Source: Lachnospiraceae bacterium | GTDB taxonomy: Bacteria > Bacillota > Clostridia > Lachnospirales > Lachnospiraceae | Length of the DNA: 58,334 bases | Direction: 5' to 3' | Assembly (NCBI GenBank): GCA_022797535.1 | Contig: JAAWKU010000004.1 | Span: forward strand, 1-58,334 | Part shown: piece by piece, positions 8,105 to 16,023 of the stretch | How positions within the stretch are numbered: the first letter of the stretch is position 1 | Layout: every line of letters begins with the position of its first letter | The notes under the pieces: model-generated | The model's input: the letters and a program-made list of their open reading frames with translations, nothing else | The model's database searches: none | What the model was told of the DNA's origin: nothing | Position numbers and translations under genes: made by a program

Positions 8105-8962
8105 TTATGGAATGATTGTCATATCATCTTCAACATACTCTGAAGTTACCGGATATACATACTGGAATGTTATGGTAGGCGAAAACGTTATATCTTTTGA
8201 ATACTCAAATATGATCTGCCAGTTACTGCGTATGGGCATTGACAGTGAGACCAGCCCTCTTTTACTCCATGTATACCTATCCAGATTAATTGTATTGCTT
8301 GTTGTACGATTCCTAACAGCAATACCATCAACTGCCGTTGACCTGACATTGTTTACTGTCATGGAATAAACAATTGCACCTTCTGGTATCTCTGTTTCCC
8401 CTCGTAAATCCGCAGAAGAAGAGCTGTCTGAACCCTGCATTGTTACACTTCCAAGTTCAACTGTACAGGATGCAACCGTATAAACCGGGTCTCCAACCAG
8501 CAATGAGTAATCCCGTATGGACGACATGTTTGTATAAATTCTTACATAATAGTAACCGGCCGTAGCCACCCTAAAACCATAAGCCTTGCTGCCAAATCCG
8601 GTTTTTATATATTCATCACTTATTATGGGGATGGAGCTGGATTCAGAATACACTTCAAAGTTGAAATATGAATCGCCATTCAGTGTAACATATTGCGTTC
8701 CGGCATCCAGATAAACCTTAAACCAGTCCTCATCACCTGAACTCGTTGATCCATCTACCACATACTGATTCGGCTTGCTTCCACTAACTGCCTGTGCAGG
8801 CGTTTCACGATTTGCTGTAATCGTCATTGCGGTTTCTCTGGTATTATTAGGCTCCTTTTCATACACCGTAGTAGCTGCCTGTACCGGCAGAGAGATAATG
8901 TTCATCAAAGTAACGCACGATAATACAACTGCAAGAATTCGTTTTTTTAACTTCATTTTCAT
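8105..8962 (-). CDS. Secreted protein with PPC-like beta-sandwich domain
   Basis: It has a clear Sec signal peptide: KMKLKKR, a hydrophobic core, then LPVQA before the mature TTVYEKEPNNT. The mature N-terminal ~120 residues have the hallmarks of bacterial pre-peptidase C-terminal domains (EPNNTRETAMTI, DEDWFKVYL, GYYYVRIY). A second beta-rich domain of about 110 residues ends the protein. Probably exported and surface or matrix associated, with unknown ligand. The start at 8962 is fixed by GGAGG 9 bases upstream. It sits between two co-directional genes and likely belongs to the ECF sigma operon starting at 9424. Confidence 0.8.
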   Translation of the reverse strand: MKMKLKKRILAVVLSCVTLMNIISLPVQAATTVYEKEPNNTRETAMTITANRETPAQAVSGSKPNQYVVDGSTSSGDEDWFKVYLDAGTQYVTLNGDSYFNFEVYSESSSIPIISDEYIKTGFGSKAYGFRVATAGYYYVRIYTNMSSIRDYSLLVGDPVYTVASCTVELGSVTMQGSDSSSSADLRGETEIPEGAIVYSMTVNNVRSTAVDGIAVRNRTTSNTINLDRYTWSKRGLVSLSMPIRSNWQIIFEYSKDITFSPTITFQYVYPVTSEYVEDDMTIIP

Positions 8963-8994
8963 AAGTTTATTCCTCCATTTCATATTGTTCGTAC

Positions 8995-9396
8995 TCAATA
9001 CGTCCTTTCTGCTGACGTTGCGGTCTTAGTTTCCCCGTCCGCACTGCAGGTCATAGCAACCCGGTATGTGCCTCTGGAAACCTGATATGTTTCGGCAACA
9101 GATGTACTGCTTGTATCGCTGGAATTCTCCCAGGACTCCACATCAACCCACGTGCCTGAAACACTCTTTTGCAGCGTAACTTCCACATAAGTGCTGGTAA
9201 CGCCCAATTTCCCTCTTACAAAACCGGATATAGATGCGGTGCCGTCACTGGAAATGGAAAGTTCTGTGCCATATACACTTATGCTGGCCATTCTCGGCTC
9301 CATTTGCACATCGAGCTCTCTTGCATGAACTGGAATCGGTAGTATCAGGCCGCATAACAGTACACAGACAACTGCCATTCTGCATATTTTTTTCAT
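8995..9396 (-). CDS. Small secreted protein, first gene of ECF-controlled operon
   Basis: A 133-residue protein with signal peptide KKICRMAVVCVLLCGLILPI ending at VHARE. The mature part is about 105 residues of beta-strand pattern rich in S/T, with a fibronectin- or Ig-like rhythm (GTELSISSDGTASISGFVRG, TWVDVESWENSS). No family is assigned. The start at 9396 follows AAAGGAGGAA. An ECF-type promoter at 9424-9452 would give a leader of only about 20 bases, which makes this the promoter-proximal gene of a three-gene operon. Confidence 0.75.
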   Translation of the reverse strand: MKKICRMAVVCVLLCGLILPIPVHARELDVQMEPRMASISVYGTELSISSDGTASISGFVRGKLGVTSTYVEVTLQKSVSGTWVDVESWENSSDTSSTSVAETYQVSRGTYRVAMTCSADGETKTATSAERTY

Positions 9397-9423
9397 TGGC
9401 AGATTCCTCCTTTCACTAAACAA

Positions 9424-9452
9424 TAACGAAATGGGATACCCTGTTTGTTACA
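9424..9452 (-). promoter_or_regulatory. ECF sigma-type promoter of the secreted-protein operon
   Basis: On the minus strand TGTAACA (9452-9446) and CGTTA (9428-9424) are separated by 17 bases. The same two elements with the same spacing lie upstream of the ECF sigma gene at 10771-10799. The shared sequence extends to TGTAACAAACAG and TTTCGTTATTGTT, whereas the 9 bases between these blocks differ. The predicted transcript starts about 20 bases before the ATG at 9396. Confidence 0.8.
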
Positions 9453-9474
9453 TTTTTTTCAAATTTTTTAATAT

Positions 9475-10164
9475 TTAATGCCTGTCATCCTCTATGCTGG
9501 CAAATATCATACATACTTCTTCAATGCTTAGGCTGCCCGCTGTCAATACATAAACATACCTGCCGTACTCACAATATGCATTCACAAACCCATCAAGGTA
9601 CAGTGAAATGGCGACCTGTTTCCCGTTAACCTCTTTGATAACCTGTTGATCGTATTCTGTGTCTGCAATTAATTCTCCCCCGTCCTGAACCAGCATCTGG
9701 TCCCATGTGATTATTTTTCCATCTTCATTTGCATATGTTACGCTGAACCAATGCTCTAAGACAATTCTTTCCGTCTCCTGATAACCCTCCGGAATAAATC
9801 CGGGTTCATGGCACTGCATATCCCTCTGGTTCTGGTTCACAAAGTAAGAATATACTATGGCATCTTCCCAGATGGACTTTACCGTCTCAAAAAATCTGGT
9901 TCTGTACGCCTGTACACTCATTGTTATTGCAAACAGGGGGCCGAGCACGCACAGGAACAGGAGCGCCGCCCTTCTGTGCCGCCTGTAAAATATGCCTGTC
10001 CATGGATGTGCCTCCCTCCTTATCAGCTTCTTCATCCTGTGTTCAAACCGGCCTGAAAACTGATAACTATAGTCCGTTTCATTCTCAAGCTCCCTTATGA
10101 TCGCCTCATCAACCACCGGCATATACTTATACAGCCATTCATCAGTCACCCTTATTTTTTCCAT
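9475..10164 (-). CDS. Membrane protein with DUF4367-like extracellular domain, likely anti-sigma factor
   Basis: A cytoplasmic N-terminus of about 70 residues, one membrane segment (AALLFLCVLGPLFAITMSVQ) and an extracellular domain of about 140 residues. That domain has the DUF4367 pattern (GFIPEGYQETERIVLEHW and a C-terminal helix beginning SIEEVCMIFASI). This is the usual partner of clostridial ECF sigma factors and is expected to hold sigma at the membrane. It overlaps the end of the sigma gene by 23 bases. GGAGG with 6-base spacing supports the ATG at 10164. The anti-sigma role is inferred from topology and coupling. Confidence 0.8.
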   Translation of the reverse strand: MEKIRVTDEWLYKYMPVVDEAIIRELENETDYSYQFSGRFEHRMKKLIRREAHPWTGIFYRRHRRAALLFLCVLGPLFAITMSVQAYRTRFFETVKSIWEDAIVYSYFVNQNQRDMQCHEPGFIPEGYQETERIVLEHWFSVTYANEDGKIITWDQMLVQDGGELIADTEYDQQVIKEVNGKQVAISLYLDGFVNAYCEYGRYVYVLTAGSLSIEEVCMIFASIEDDRH

Positions 10165-10696
10165 GTCCATCCTCCAGTTTTTGTAACGCGTCCTCAATCA
10201 GCAGTTTCCCCCGGGCAATCCGTTGTCTCACTGTGCCTTCCTGAATGCCGCATAATCCGGCAATTTCCCTGTTTTCCAGATTTGCGGAATATTTTAATAA
10301 GAAAATGTCCCTGTATTTTACAGGCAGGTTTTTCAATATATCTAAAACATCATTCTCCAAATCCGTTTCCATATAAACCACCGGTATATCCTTTCCTGCT
10401 AATTCATCCACATATATTTCTCTCCGGGTCCGTGCGTTTTTCTTTCTATAAAGGTCAACAGCCGCATTTTTAACGGCTGTAACCAAATATCTCTTTGTCT
10501 GCAGGCTTTCCGGCTCCCCAATGACATCCATATGCATGGCTAAATTCATAAACGCATTATGTACGGCATCCTCTGCAGAAAAGCGGTCATGGAGTACATC
10601 CATTGCAACCTTCTGCATCAGGTATCTGTATTTTTCGTATAGGGTAACAAATTTCCGCCTGCCCTCCGGCGTATCTATCATCAATAAAAATATCAT
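10142..10696 (-). CDS. ECF RNA polymerase sigma factor
   Basis: A 184-residue two-domain sigma factor: region 2 (LYEKYRYLMQKVAMDVLHDR, then SAEDAVHNAF), the region 2.4-like AVKNAAVDLYRKKNART, and region 4 (LPVKYRDIFLLKY, ENREIAGLCGIQEGTVRQRI). The length is normal for the ECF group. It is followed with overlap by the membrane partner gene. Its own upstream promoter at 10771-10799 matches that of the secreted-protein operon, so autoregulation is likely. The start is taken as the first ATG, with a modest GGGGAA signal. Confidence 0.93.
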   Translation of the reverse strand: MIFLLMIDTPEGRRKFVTLYEKYRYLMQKVAMDVLHDRFSAEDAVHNAFMNLAMHMDVIGEPESLQTKRYLVTAVKNAAVDLYRKKNARTRREIYVDELAGKDIPVVYMETDLENDVLDILKNLPVKYRDIFLLKYSANLENREIAGLCGIQEGTVRQRIARGKLLIEDALQKLEDGHGKNKGD

Positions 10697-10770
10697 ATAG
10701 GTTCCCCGTCACGGTTATATATGTGTTTTCCCCTTGCGTTATCTAAACCTGTTTCACTGTCTATTAACAA

Positions 10771-10799
10771 TAACGAAATACAAGGGACTGTTTGTTACA
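10771..10799 (-). promoter_or_regulatory. ECF sigma-type promoter of the sigma/anti-sigma genes
   Basis: TGTAACA (10799-10793), 17-base spacer, CGTTA (10775-10771). It is the twin of the element at 9424-9452. It implies that the sigma factor transcribes its own gene and the downstream secreted proteins. Confidence 0.8.
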
Positions 10800-11020
10800 T
10801 TTCTCCTAAAATTTATATATCCATTTTTCATCAAAAATTGCCCCTACACTTTCCCATATCATGATTTATACCCGTTTTTATATTATTAATCAAGCAGAAA
10901 TGTAAAATTTCCAGTTATACCGTGGTTTTATTATAATTTTTTATAGTTGTATTTTTACAGTTGCTTTTCTCCGCATTCAGAGTTAATATACACCAACCAC
11001 GAGAAAAGGAGGCATTTTTT

Positions 11021-11329
11021 ATGGACAAAAATTCTGTATTATACCAACTGATGGCGATGCGGTTGGACAGCGCTATTAACAGCATCGCAGAACGGGACGA
11101 GGACTACCAGGCTTCGCTCAGCGCGGTTGACAAATATATCGACCAGCTGAAAGCACTTCCTCTTCCGAAAGAAACCCAGAAGCTGGTCAACGACTGCATG
11201 AGCGGGCATATTGCCATCGGCAGCTGCTGGGGGAGGCTTGCATACCTGCAGGGATTTTCTGACTGCCGGGAACTGCTCCTGAAGCCGCTGCTGTCTGGGA
11301 AGGAGGATGCCGGCCATGGACTCCTATAG
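11021..11329 (+). CDS. DUF6809-like small protein
   Basis: A 102-residue helical protein with a patterned N-terminus DKNSVLYQLMAMRLDSAINS and AVDKYIDQLKALPLPKETQ. It resembles DUF6809-type proteins found in Firmicute prophages and ICEs, of unknown function. AAAGGAGG with good spacing fixes the ATG at 11021. It opens the only plus-strand operon of the window; 10800-11020 upstream is AT-rich and should hold its promoter. Confidence 0.7.
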   Translation: MDKNSVLYQLMAMRLDSAINSIAERDEDYQASLSAVDKYIDQLKALPLPKETQKLVNDCMSGHIAIGSCWGRLAYLQGFSDCRELLLKPLLSGKEDAGHGLL

Positions 11330-11894
11330 GCTTTCCTTCACCCTTGACCCTGAACAGGCTAAAACTCTCTCCGGCCTGTCCAGACGGTGCCGGGATATTA
11401 ATGGCTGGGGGCCCCATGAGCTTCTCCAGTATGCCGCCACAGCCAATTCCAGCGCGGAGATAGACTTAAAGCTGGATTTTTTACAGGATGCGGTCACGCA
11501 TCTGGAAAATGCCGGCCGCATGCAGGCTGAAAAAGACGGGGTGCGCATCACGGATGAAGAAAAAGCCGTCTGCCGAAGGGTTGCCGATGCTTTCGCGGAA
11601 ATGTACAGCATAGACCTCATGGTGCTGGATGCCGGACAGTACGGCTTTGTGAAACTGCAATACTACAAACACCCTTTCGGTTTTGACGAGACCAGCCTCT
11701 TCACCTCCGGCAGGGACCTGTTTGACGACCTCTGGGGCGAATGGTACACCTGGCGGCTCCTTGCGCTCACAAAGGGCACCCCTCTGGCTGAGCTTGACTA
11801 TCAGGACATGTTCCGCTGCCTGCCGGAAGAACAGCGGACAGAGCTCCTGGGCAAAAGGGAGTATTTCCTTGGCCTATCCGGGATCAGCCTTTGA
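11316..11894 (+). CDS. Hypothetical protein of plus-strand operon
   Basis: I do not recognise this 192-residue soluble protein. It is mostly helical, with a C-terminal half rich in W/Y/F (LFDDLWGEWYTWRLLALTKG). It overlaps the preceding gene by 14 bases, and GGAGG sits 8 bases before the ATG at 11316. The overlap argues for co-translation with the DUF6809-like protein. Confidence 0.65.
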   Translation: MDSYRLSFTLDPEQAKTLSGLSRRCRDINGWGPHELLQYAATANSSAEIDLKLDFLQDAVTHLENAGRMQAEKDGVRITDEEKAVCRRVADAFAEMYSIDLMVLDAGQYGFVKLQYYKHPFGFDETSLFTSGRDLFDDLWGEWYTWRLLALTKGTPLAELDYQDMFRCLPEEQRTELLGKREYFLGLSGISL

Positions 11895-11903
11895 GGGCGC
11901 CCT

Positions 11904-12125
11904 GTGAACAAAGCGGAACGGATTAAACAGAGCAGATTCCCCATCACCAGGCATAACATCCTCCGCCTGCGGGAACAGAAACACCTGCGGAACATGGATC
12001 TGGCGGCAAAGCTGCAGCTTGAGGGCATCCCCATCAGCACCAGCACACTCAGCAGGATTGAACAGGGAGGCCTGCAGTCCTTCCGCCGAACAGCCGGCTG
12101 CCCTTCAGGAAATATCGGGGTGTGA
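11904..12125 (+). CDS. Xre-family HTH regulator, probably frameshifted
   Basis: The N-terminal 55 residues are a Cro/C1 helix-turn-helix: RHNILRLREQKHLRNMDLAA, ISTSTLSRIEQG. After SRIEQG the frame gives an implausible tail (GLQSFRRTAGC...). A shifted frame just downstream reads QPAALQEISGCDCGGFFRPC, which looks like the expected C-terminal helix. The likely reading is a repressor gene with a frameshift near 12065, or a sequence error. The GTG start is 9 bases after the preceding stop. Confidence 0.6.
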   Translation: MNKAERIKQSRFPITRHNILRLREQKHLRNMDLAAKLQLEGIPISTSTLSRIEQGGLQSFRRTAGCPSGNIGV

Positions 12126-12273
12126 TTGCGGCGGCTTCTTCCGCCCCTGCTGATCCCGGCCTTGTTTTTTATCCCGTCATTCCCTACCGGCGTAAAACCA
12201 TATTTTTTCTCTGCCGGTAAAATATTTCTTAGAGTGATGCCTTCGCCGCTTACGCCACCATGTCATATCCCTT

Positions 12274-12318
12274 ACGCCGCCAGAAGGGCGCACTCCCCCC
12301 TTGGCGGCGTTTCTTTTT
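12274..12318 (+). terminator. Terminator of the plus-strand operon
   Basis: ACGCCGCCA (12274-12282) pairs perfectly with TGGCGGCGT (12302-12310), followed by TTCTTTTTC. It ends the 11.0-12.1 kb operon and may also act on the converging minus-strand transfer transcript. Confidence 0.85.
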
Positions 12319-12361
12319 CTGCGGAAGCGCTGGCTGCATCACCGTTTCTCTGGTTTTATTA

Positions 12362-12625
12362 TCAAACTCTGCCCTTCAACGTAAAGAGCAGGCTGCTCCG
12401 CCCGCCGTTCTCCCGCCAGCGCTGCTCCTTTGTGACAATCCCTGCCCGCACCAGATCGTCTATCGCCCTCTCCACGGTCCGCCGGGAGAGCTGCAGTTCC
12501 TTCGCAATGGTCCCAATGGCCGGATAGCACTGCCCTTTCTGATTGCTGCGGTCCTTCAGGTACATGTACACGGCCTTGGCACGGTGGGGCAGTTCCTGGG
12601 CATAGATCTCCGTAAAATACCCCAT
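12362..12625 (-). CDS. Winged-helix DNA-binding protein
   Basis: An 87-residue protein made of one winged helix-turn-helix: SNQKGQCYPAIGTIAKELQL, SRRTVERAIDDLVRAG, then the wing IVTKEQRWRENGG. It resembles the HTH_36/replication-initiator N-terminal domains common in ICEs. AGGGGGC precedes the ATG, which is only 9 bases past the end of virD4, so it is the last gene of the transfer transcript. It probably regulates the element or its replication. Confidence 0.85.
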   Translation of the reverse strand: MGYFTEIYAQELPHRAKAVYMYLKDRSNQKGQCYPAIGTIAKELQLSRRTVERAIDDLVRAGIVTKEQRWRENGGRSSLLFTLKGRV

Positions 12626-12634
12626 AGGCGCCCC

Positions 12635-14449
12635 CTAATCTGTCCGCAGGGGCATGCGCCTGGGCAGGCGTGGTTGCTCCTTCTCCCGGATTACCGGCGT
12701 GTGGCTCTGGCCCCCTGTCCCGGCAGCGCCGTGCTGGTAGAACGGCTCCCCAGATTCCCCATCCTCCAGTTCCTCATCCTCCTGCCGGCGCAGGATCTCC
12801 TGCTCCAGTTCAAAGCGGTCTGCGTATAAGACCTCCCTTGCCGCCCGCTCCGGCACTTCATAAGCCTCCCCGAGTATGATTCCCCATTTCAGGAACAGCG
12901 GGAGCTTTGTCTGCATGGGGCAGCACCCGGTCTTTGCAAGGATGAAATGCCCCTTGGGGAGCGTCTTTAGTTCGTCCGGGGACATTAACGGCCTGCCCAT
13001 CATCTGCAGGCTCTGGCTGGGATCGTTCTTCCCCCTTGAGATGGAGCCGGACAGCACCGTCCTGTTCCCCAGGGCTTTGGAGAGGATGTCTGCGCTCTCC
13101 GAGCTTGGCGCAAAGCCGCCGAAGAGAATGTCCTGGCAGTTGTCGATGATGATGCTGGAGCCCTCCTTCCCGTAGTTTTTCTGCAGCTGGGCAAAGCTCT
13201 GGATGATGGGCACCATGCTGATGCGCCTGGAACGGCCTGCGGAGAACATCATCTCCATGGACTCGATTTTCGGTATGGTACCGATCTCGTCCGCAAACAC
13301 CATGACCCTGTTGGGCAGCTTTCCCCCGTGCTCGTCCGCGATGGAGAGCATCTCCCGGTAGAGCTGCTGGAGGAACAGGGACACCATGAAATACTTGGTG
13401 TTATCTTCCTCCGGCAGTACGATGAAGATGGCTGCCTTATTGGTGCAGAAAGTTTCCGTATCCAGGGTGCTGTCAAAGCACAGGATCTGCTCCATCTCAC
13501 TGTCCAGGAACGCATTCAGGCGGCTCATGGCGGTGGAGAGCACCGAGGCCATTGCCTGTTCCGCACTGTTCAATGCCGCCCCTGCAAACCATCTGGCTTT
13601 GTGTTCGGCGGGCAGCTTATCCATCAATAGCTGGAACAGGTTCCGGTTCTTTACCGGCGAGGGGGCCATCAGGTCCTGGAGCAGCTTGAACACGGAGACG
13701 ATGTGGCGCTTCTGCGGCGGACAATATTCCGCGATCAGCAGGATCACCGATGCCAGCAGCCCCTCCGCCGCGTCATAGAAAAACGCATTCTGCCCGTAGC
13801 TGCTGGCCTGCGCGCCGTCCGAGCAGATGATGGTCTTGGCCGTGATCTTGGCATATTTCTCCGCCCTGGCTTTGGCCGCCAGGTTTCCCCCATCCGCCAG
13901 GTATTCGTCCATGTATTTGTTCACCATGGTCAGGATGTTGCCGCCGTCCGAGCGGGTGGGGTTGCGCAGGTCAAGGATGGATACCCGGTAGCCGTAGTGT
14001 CCCTTTGCGATCCCCGCGTAGTTGCGGAACAGGTCGCCCTTGGTGTCCGTGGTCACAAAGCTCATCCCGGACGCACAGGCGTATTCGATGTTTGGGTATA
14101 GAAAGTTGGCGGTCTTGCCCACGCCTGCGGCGCCGATCATCAGGCAGTGGATATCCCCCTCATCCACTAACGCTGTGATGCTGCCTCCGTGTTTTTTACA
14201 GCCCACCACCAGCCCCTGTGCCGCTGGCAGGTTCCCGCCCCTGCGCCATTTCTCCGGCTCATAGGGGACATGGGCATAGGTTTCCCGGATCTCCTTTTCC
14301 GTGGCAAACCTGGCCGTGCCGTGCTGGCCGTCCCCCACGGTCCGGGACTTGATGCCGTTTAAAGTATAATAATGGGACAGCAGGGAGATGCCGCCGATGA
14401 CGGCGAACATCCCCGCGCCCATCAGTATCAGCATTACGACTGGCTGCAT
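12635..14449 (-). CDS. VirD4/TraG-type coupling protein
   Basis: Type IV coupling ATPase that brings the relaxase-DNA complex to the channel. One or two N-terminal membrane segments (VVMLILMGAGMFAVIGGISL), Walker A GAAGVGKT at 106-113, TTDTKGDLFRNYAG, and Walker B VMVFADEIGTIPK, with the arginine-rich GRSRRISMVPIIQSFAQL region after it. The length (604) is normal for Gram-positive VirD4. The last 50 residues are charged and lack a fold. It overlaps the Toprim/DUF3991 gene by 16 bases. Confidence 0.95.
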   Translation of the reverse strand: MQPVVMLILMGAGMFAVIGGISLLSHYYTLNGIKSRTVGDGQHGTARFATEKEIRETYAHVPYEPEKWRRGGNLPAAQGLVVGCKKHGGSITALVDEGDIHCLMIGAAGVGKTANFLYPNIEYACASGMSFVTTDTKGDLFRNYAGIAKGHYGYRVSILDLRNPTRSDGGNILTMVNKYMDEYLADGGNLAAKARAEKYAKITAKTIICSDGAQASSYGQNAFFYDAAEGLLASVILLIAEYCPPQKRHIVSVFKLLQDLMAPSPVKNRNLFQLLMDKLPAEHKARWFAGAALNSAEQAMASVLSTAMSRLNAFLDSEMEQILCFDSTLDTETFCTNKAAIFIVLPEEDNTKYFMVSLFLQQLYREMLSIADEHGGKLPNRVMVFADEIGTIPKIESMEMMFSAGRSRRISMVPIIQSFAQLQKNYGKEGSSIIIDNCQDILFGGFAPSSESADILSKALGNRTVLSGSISRGKNDPSQSLQMMGRPLMSPDELKTLPKGHFILAKTGCCPMQTKLPLFLKWGIILGEAYEVPERAAREVLYADRFELEQEILRRQEDEELEDGESGEPFYQHGAAGTGGQSHTPVIREKEQPRLPRRMPLRTD

Positions 14450-15870
14450 ATCTGTGCCACCCCTCCTTCCTGTTTCTGTGCCTGCTGTTTTTCAGCCACA
14501 AAAATATGGGCCCTGATGCACTCCATCGTAAGGCCCACACATTTTTTGACCAGCGTTTCTTTTTCCTCATCCGTTTCCGGCCCTGTTCCCGCAAAGCATG
14601 CCGTCACGCTTTCAAAGGCATTCTGAATATCCGCAAGACGGGATTTCAGGTTTCCTTTATCCCTGTGGGGCCTGTACCTGCCGCACAGGTTGGCGATGAT
14701 CTGCCCCGGCGCAGCATCCCGCCCCAGCTCTTTTCCGTACCTCTCCATGATCCTGACCGCGATCCCCGCCAGAATCAGGCCGTCCCCGTCAAAGGCATCC
14801 TCCAGCTGTTTCAGGCCGGTCCCCTTCTGCAGCGTCTGGTAGATCCCATAGTGGTACCGTTTCAGGGATTCCGCAGTGGCATGCCGGATGTCCATGCCCT
14901 CCGCCACTTCCTTGAGCGTTCCGCACCATGCCCTGCACTCCGTTATCCCCGGATGCTCCTTTGCCGGGACCGGCTCCAGCCCGTTCTGCGCTTTCAGATC
15001 TTCGTTCCAGTCCTTGTTGGCCGGCTGCAGCATCCTCACACGGACATCCTGCCGCCGCTCCTTTACGGCGTCCGCCAGCCGGTAGCTGTTCTCTATGCCC
15101 GCGGGGTCATGGTCCAGGCAGAGGACCACGGTGTCGGCCTGAGGGCTGTCCTCCAGCATCTGGATCATGGCGTGTGCCGATATGCCGCTTAACGCCACAT
15201 AGCTGTTCTCCTGCCAGCCTTTTTTGTGCAGCGTGATAAAGGACAGCATGTCGATGGGGGCCTCGAACACATAGACGGCATTCCCTTTCCCGAGGTGCCG
15301 GAAACTGTATCTGGGGTCGCTGCCGTCCACGTTTCCCTTGAACGCATTCCCCTTTGTATGGCTTCCCCGCTTATGGGCGTGGCGGGCGGTGCCCTCCGCA
15401 TCGTACCCTACAAACACCACGTTGTGGTATTTCGCGTCCTCATAAATCATCTTTTTTCTGGCGAAAGCGGAGACCACCTCCCGGTCCAGGCAGCGGGTCT
15501 TTGTCAGGTAGGCATAGGCCCGCCGCATATCCGGGTTCGCCTCTGGCAGTGCAAAGGGCTTTGGCTCTTTTTCTTTTTCCGGCTCACTGGCGCGGTATGC
15601 CTGCCCCTGCTCCCCGCCAAGGAGCAGTGTTACCGCCTCCGGGAATGTGCTGTTGTAATGCATCTGCACGAAGTCGATGGCACAGCCGCCAGTTTCCGCC
15701 GCATGGTCGTACCAGCGGTTGCCCCGCACCGTGATGCTGTGGTCGCTGGCCAGCCGTTTCTCCCTGCCGGAGCGCAGCAGCTTCTCCCCCCGCCGGGAGA
15801 GGAAGTCCTCTAAATCCACCTCGTTGGCCCGCTGTTTCTGCTCGTCCGTAAAATAAACAAATCCTGCCAT
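14434..15870 (-). CDS. DUF3991/Toprim primase-like protein
   Basis: Order of parts: an N-terminal zinc-ribbon-like or CHC2-derived region (DLEDFLSRRGEKLLRSGRE, WYDHAAETGGCAIDFVQMHY), a DUF3991 segment, then a Toprim fold (VYVFEAPIDMLSF with the catalytic Glu; VVLCLDHDPAGI with the DxD-type motif). About 190 further residues form a helical C-terminus. These proteins accompany MobP3 relaxases and are thought to act in primer synthesis or DNA processing during transfer. GGAGG before the ATG at 15870 fixes the start. Confidence 0.88.
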   Translation of the reverse strand: MAGFVYFTDEQKQRANEVDLEDFLSRRGEKLLRSGREKRLASDHSITVRGNRWYDHAAETGGCAIDFVQMHYNSTFPEAVTLLLGGEQGQAYRASEPEKEKEPKPFALPEANPDMRRAYAYLTKTRCLDREVVSAFARKKMIYEDAKYHNVVFVGYDAEGTARHAHKRGSHTKGNAFKGNVDGSDPRYSFRHLGKGNAVYVFEAPIDMLSFITLHKKGWQENSYVALSGISAHAMIQMLEDSPQADTVVLCLDHDPAGIENSYRLADAVKERRQDVRVRMLQPANKDWNEDLKAQNGLEPVPAKEHPGITECRAWCGTLKEVAEGMDIRHATAESLKRYHYGIYQTLQKGTGLKQLEDAFDGDGLILAGIAVRIMERYGKELGRDAAPGQIIANLCGRYRPHRDKGNLKSRLADIQNAFESVTACFAGTGPETDEEKETLVKKCVGLTMECIRAHIFVAEKQQAQKQEGGVAQICSQS

Positions 15871-16023
15871 CCTTACACCTCCATTCTGCTTAAGTGCCAC
15901 ATCTTTCCAACCCGAGCGCCTGCTGTATTTGCCGGGGTTCTACAGGCGCAGGCATCCGGGATAAAGCCAGCATTATTGGTTTGGCTCATTGCCTGCGGGA
16001 ATAAAGGATATCTCTGTGCCTGA

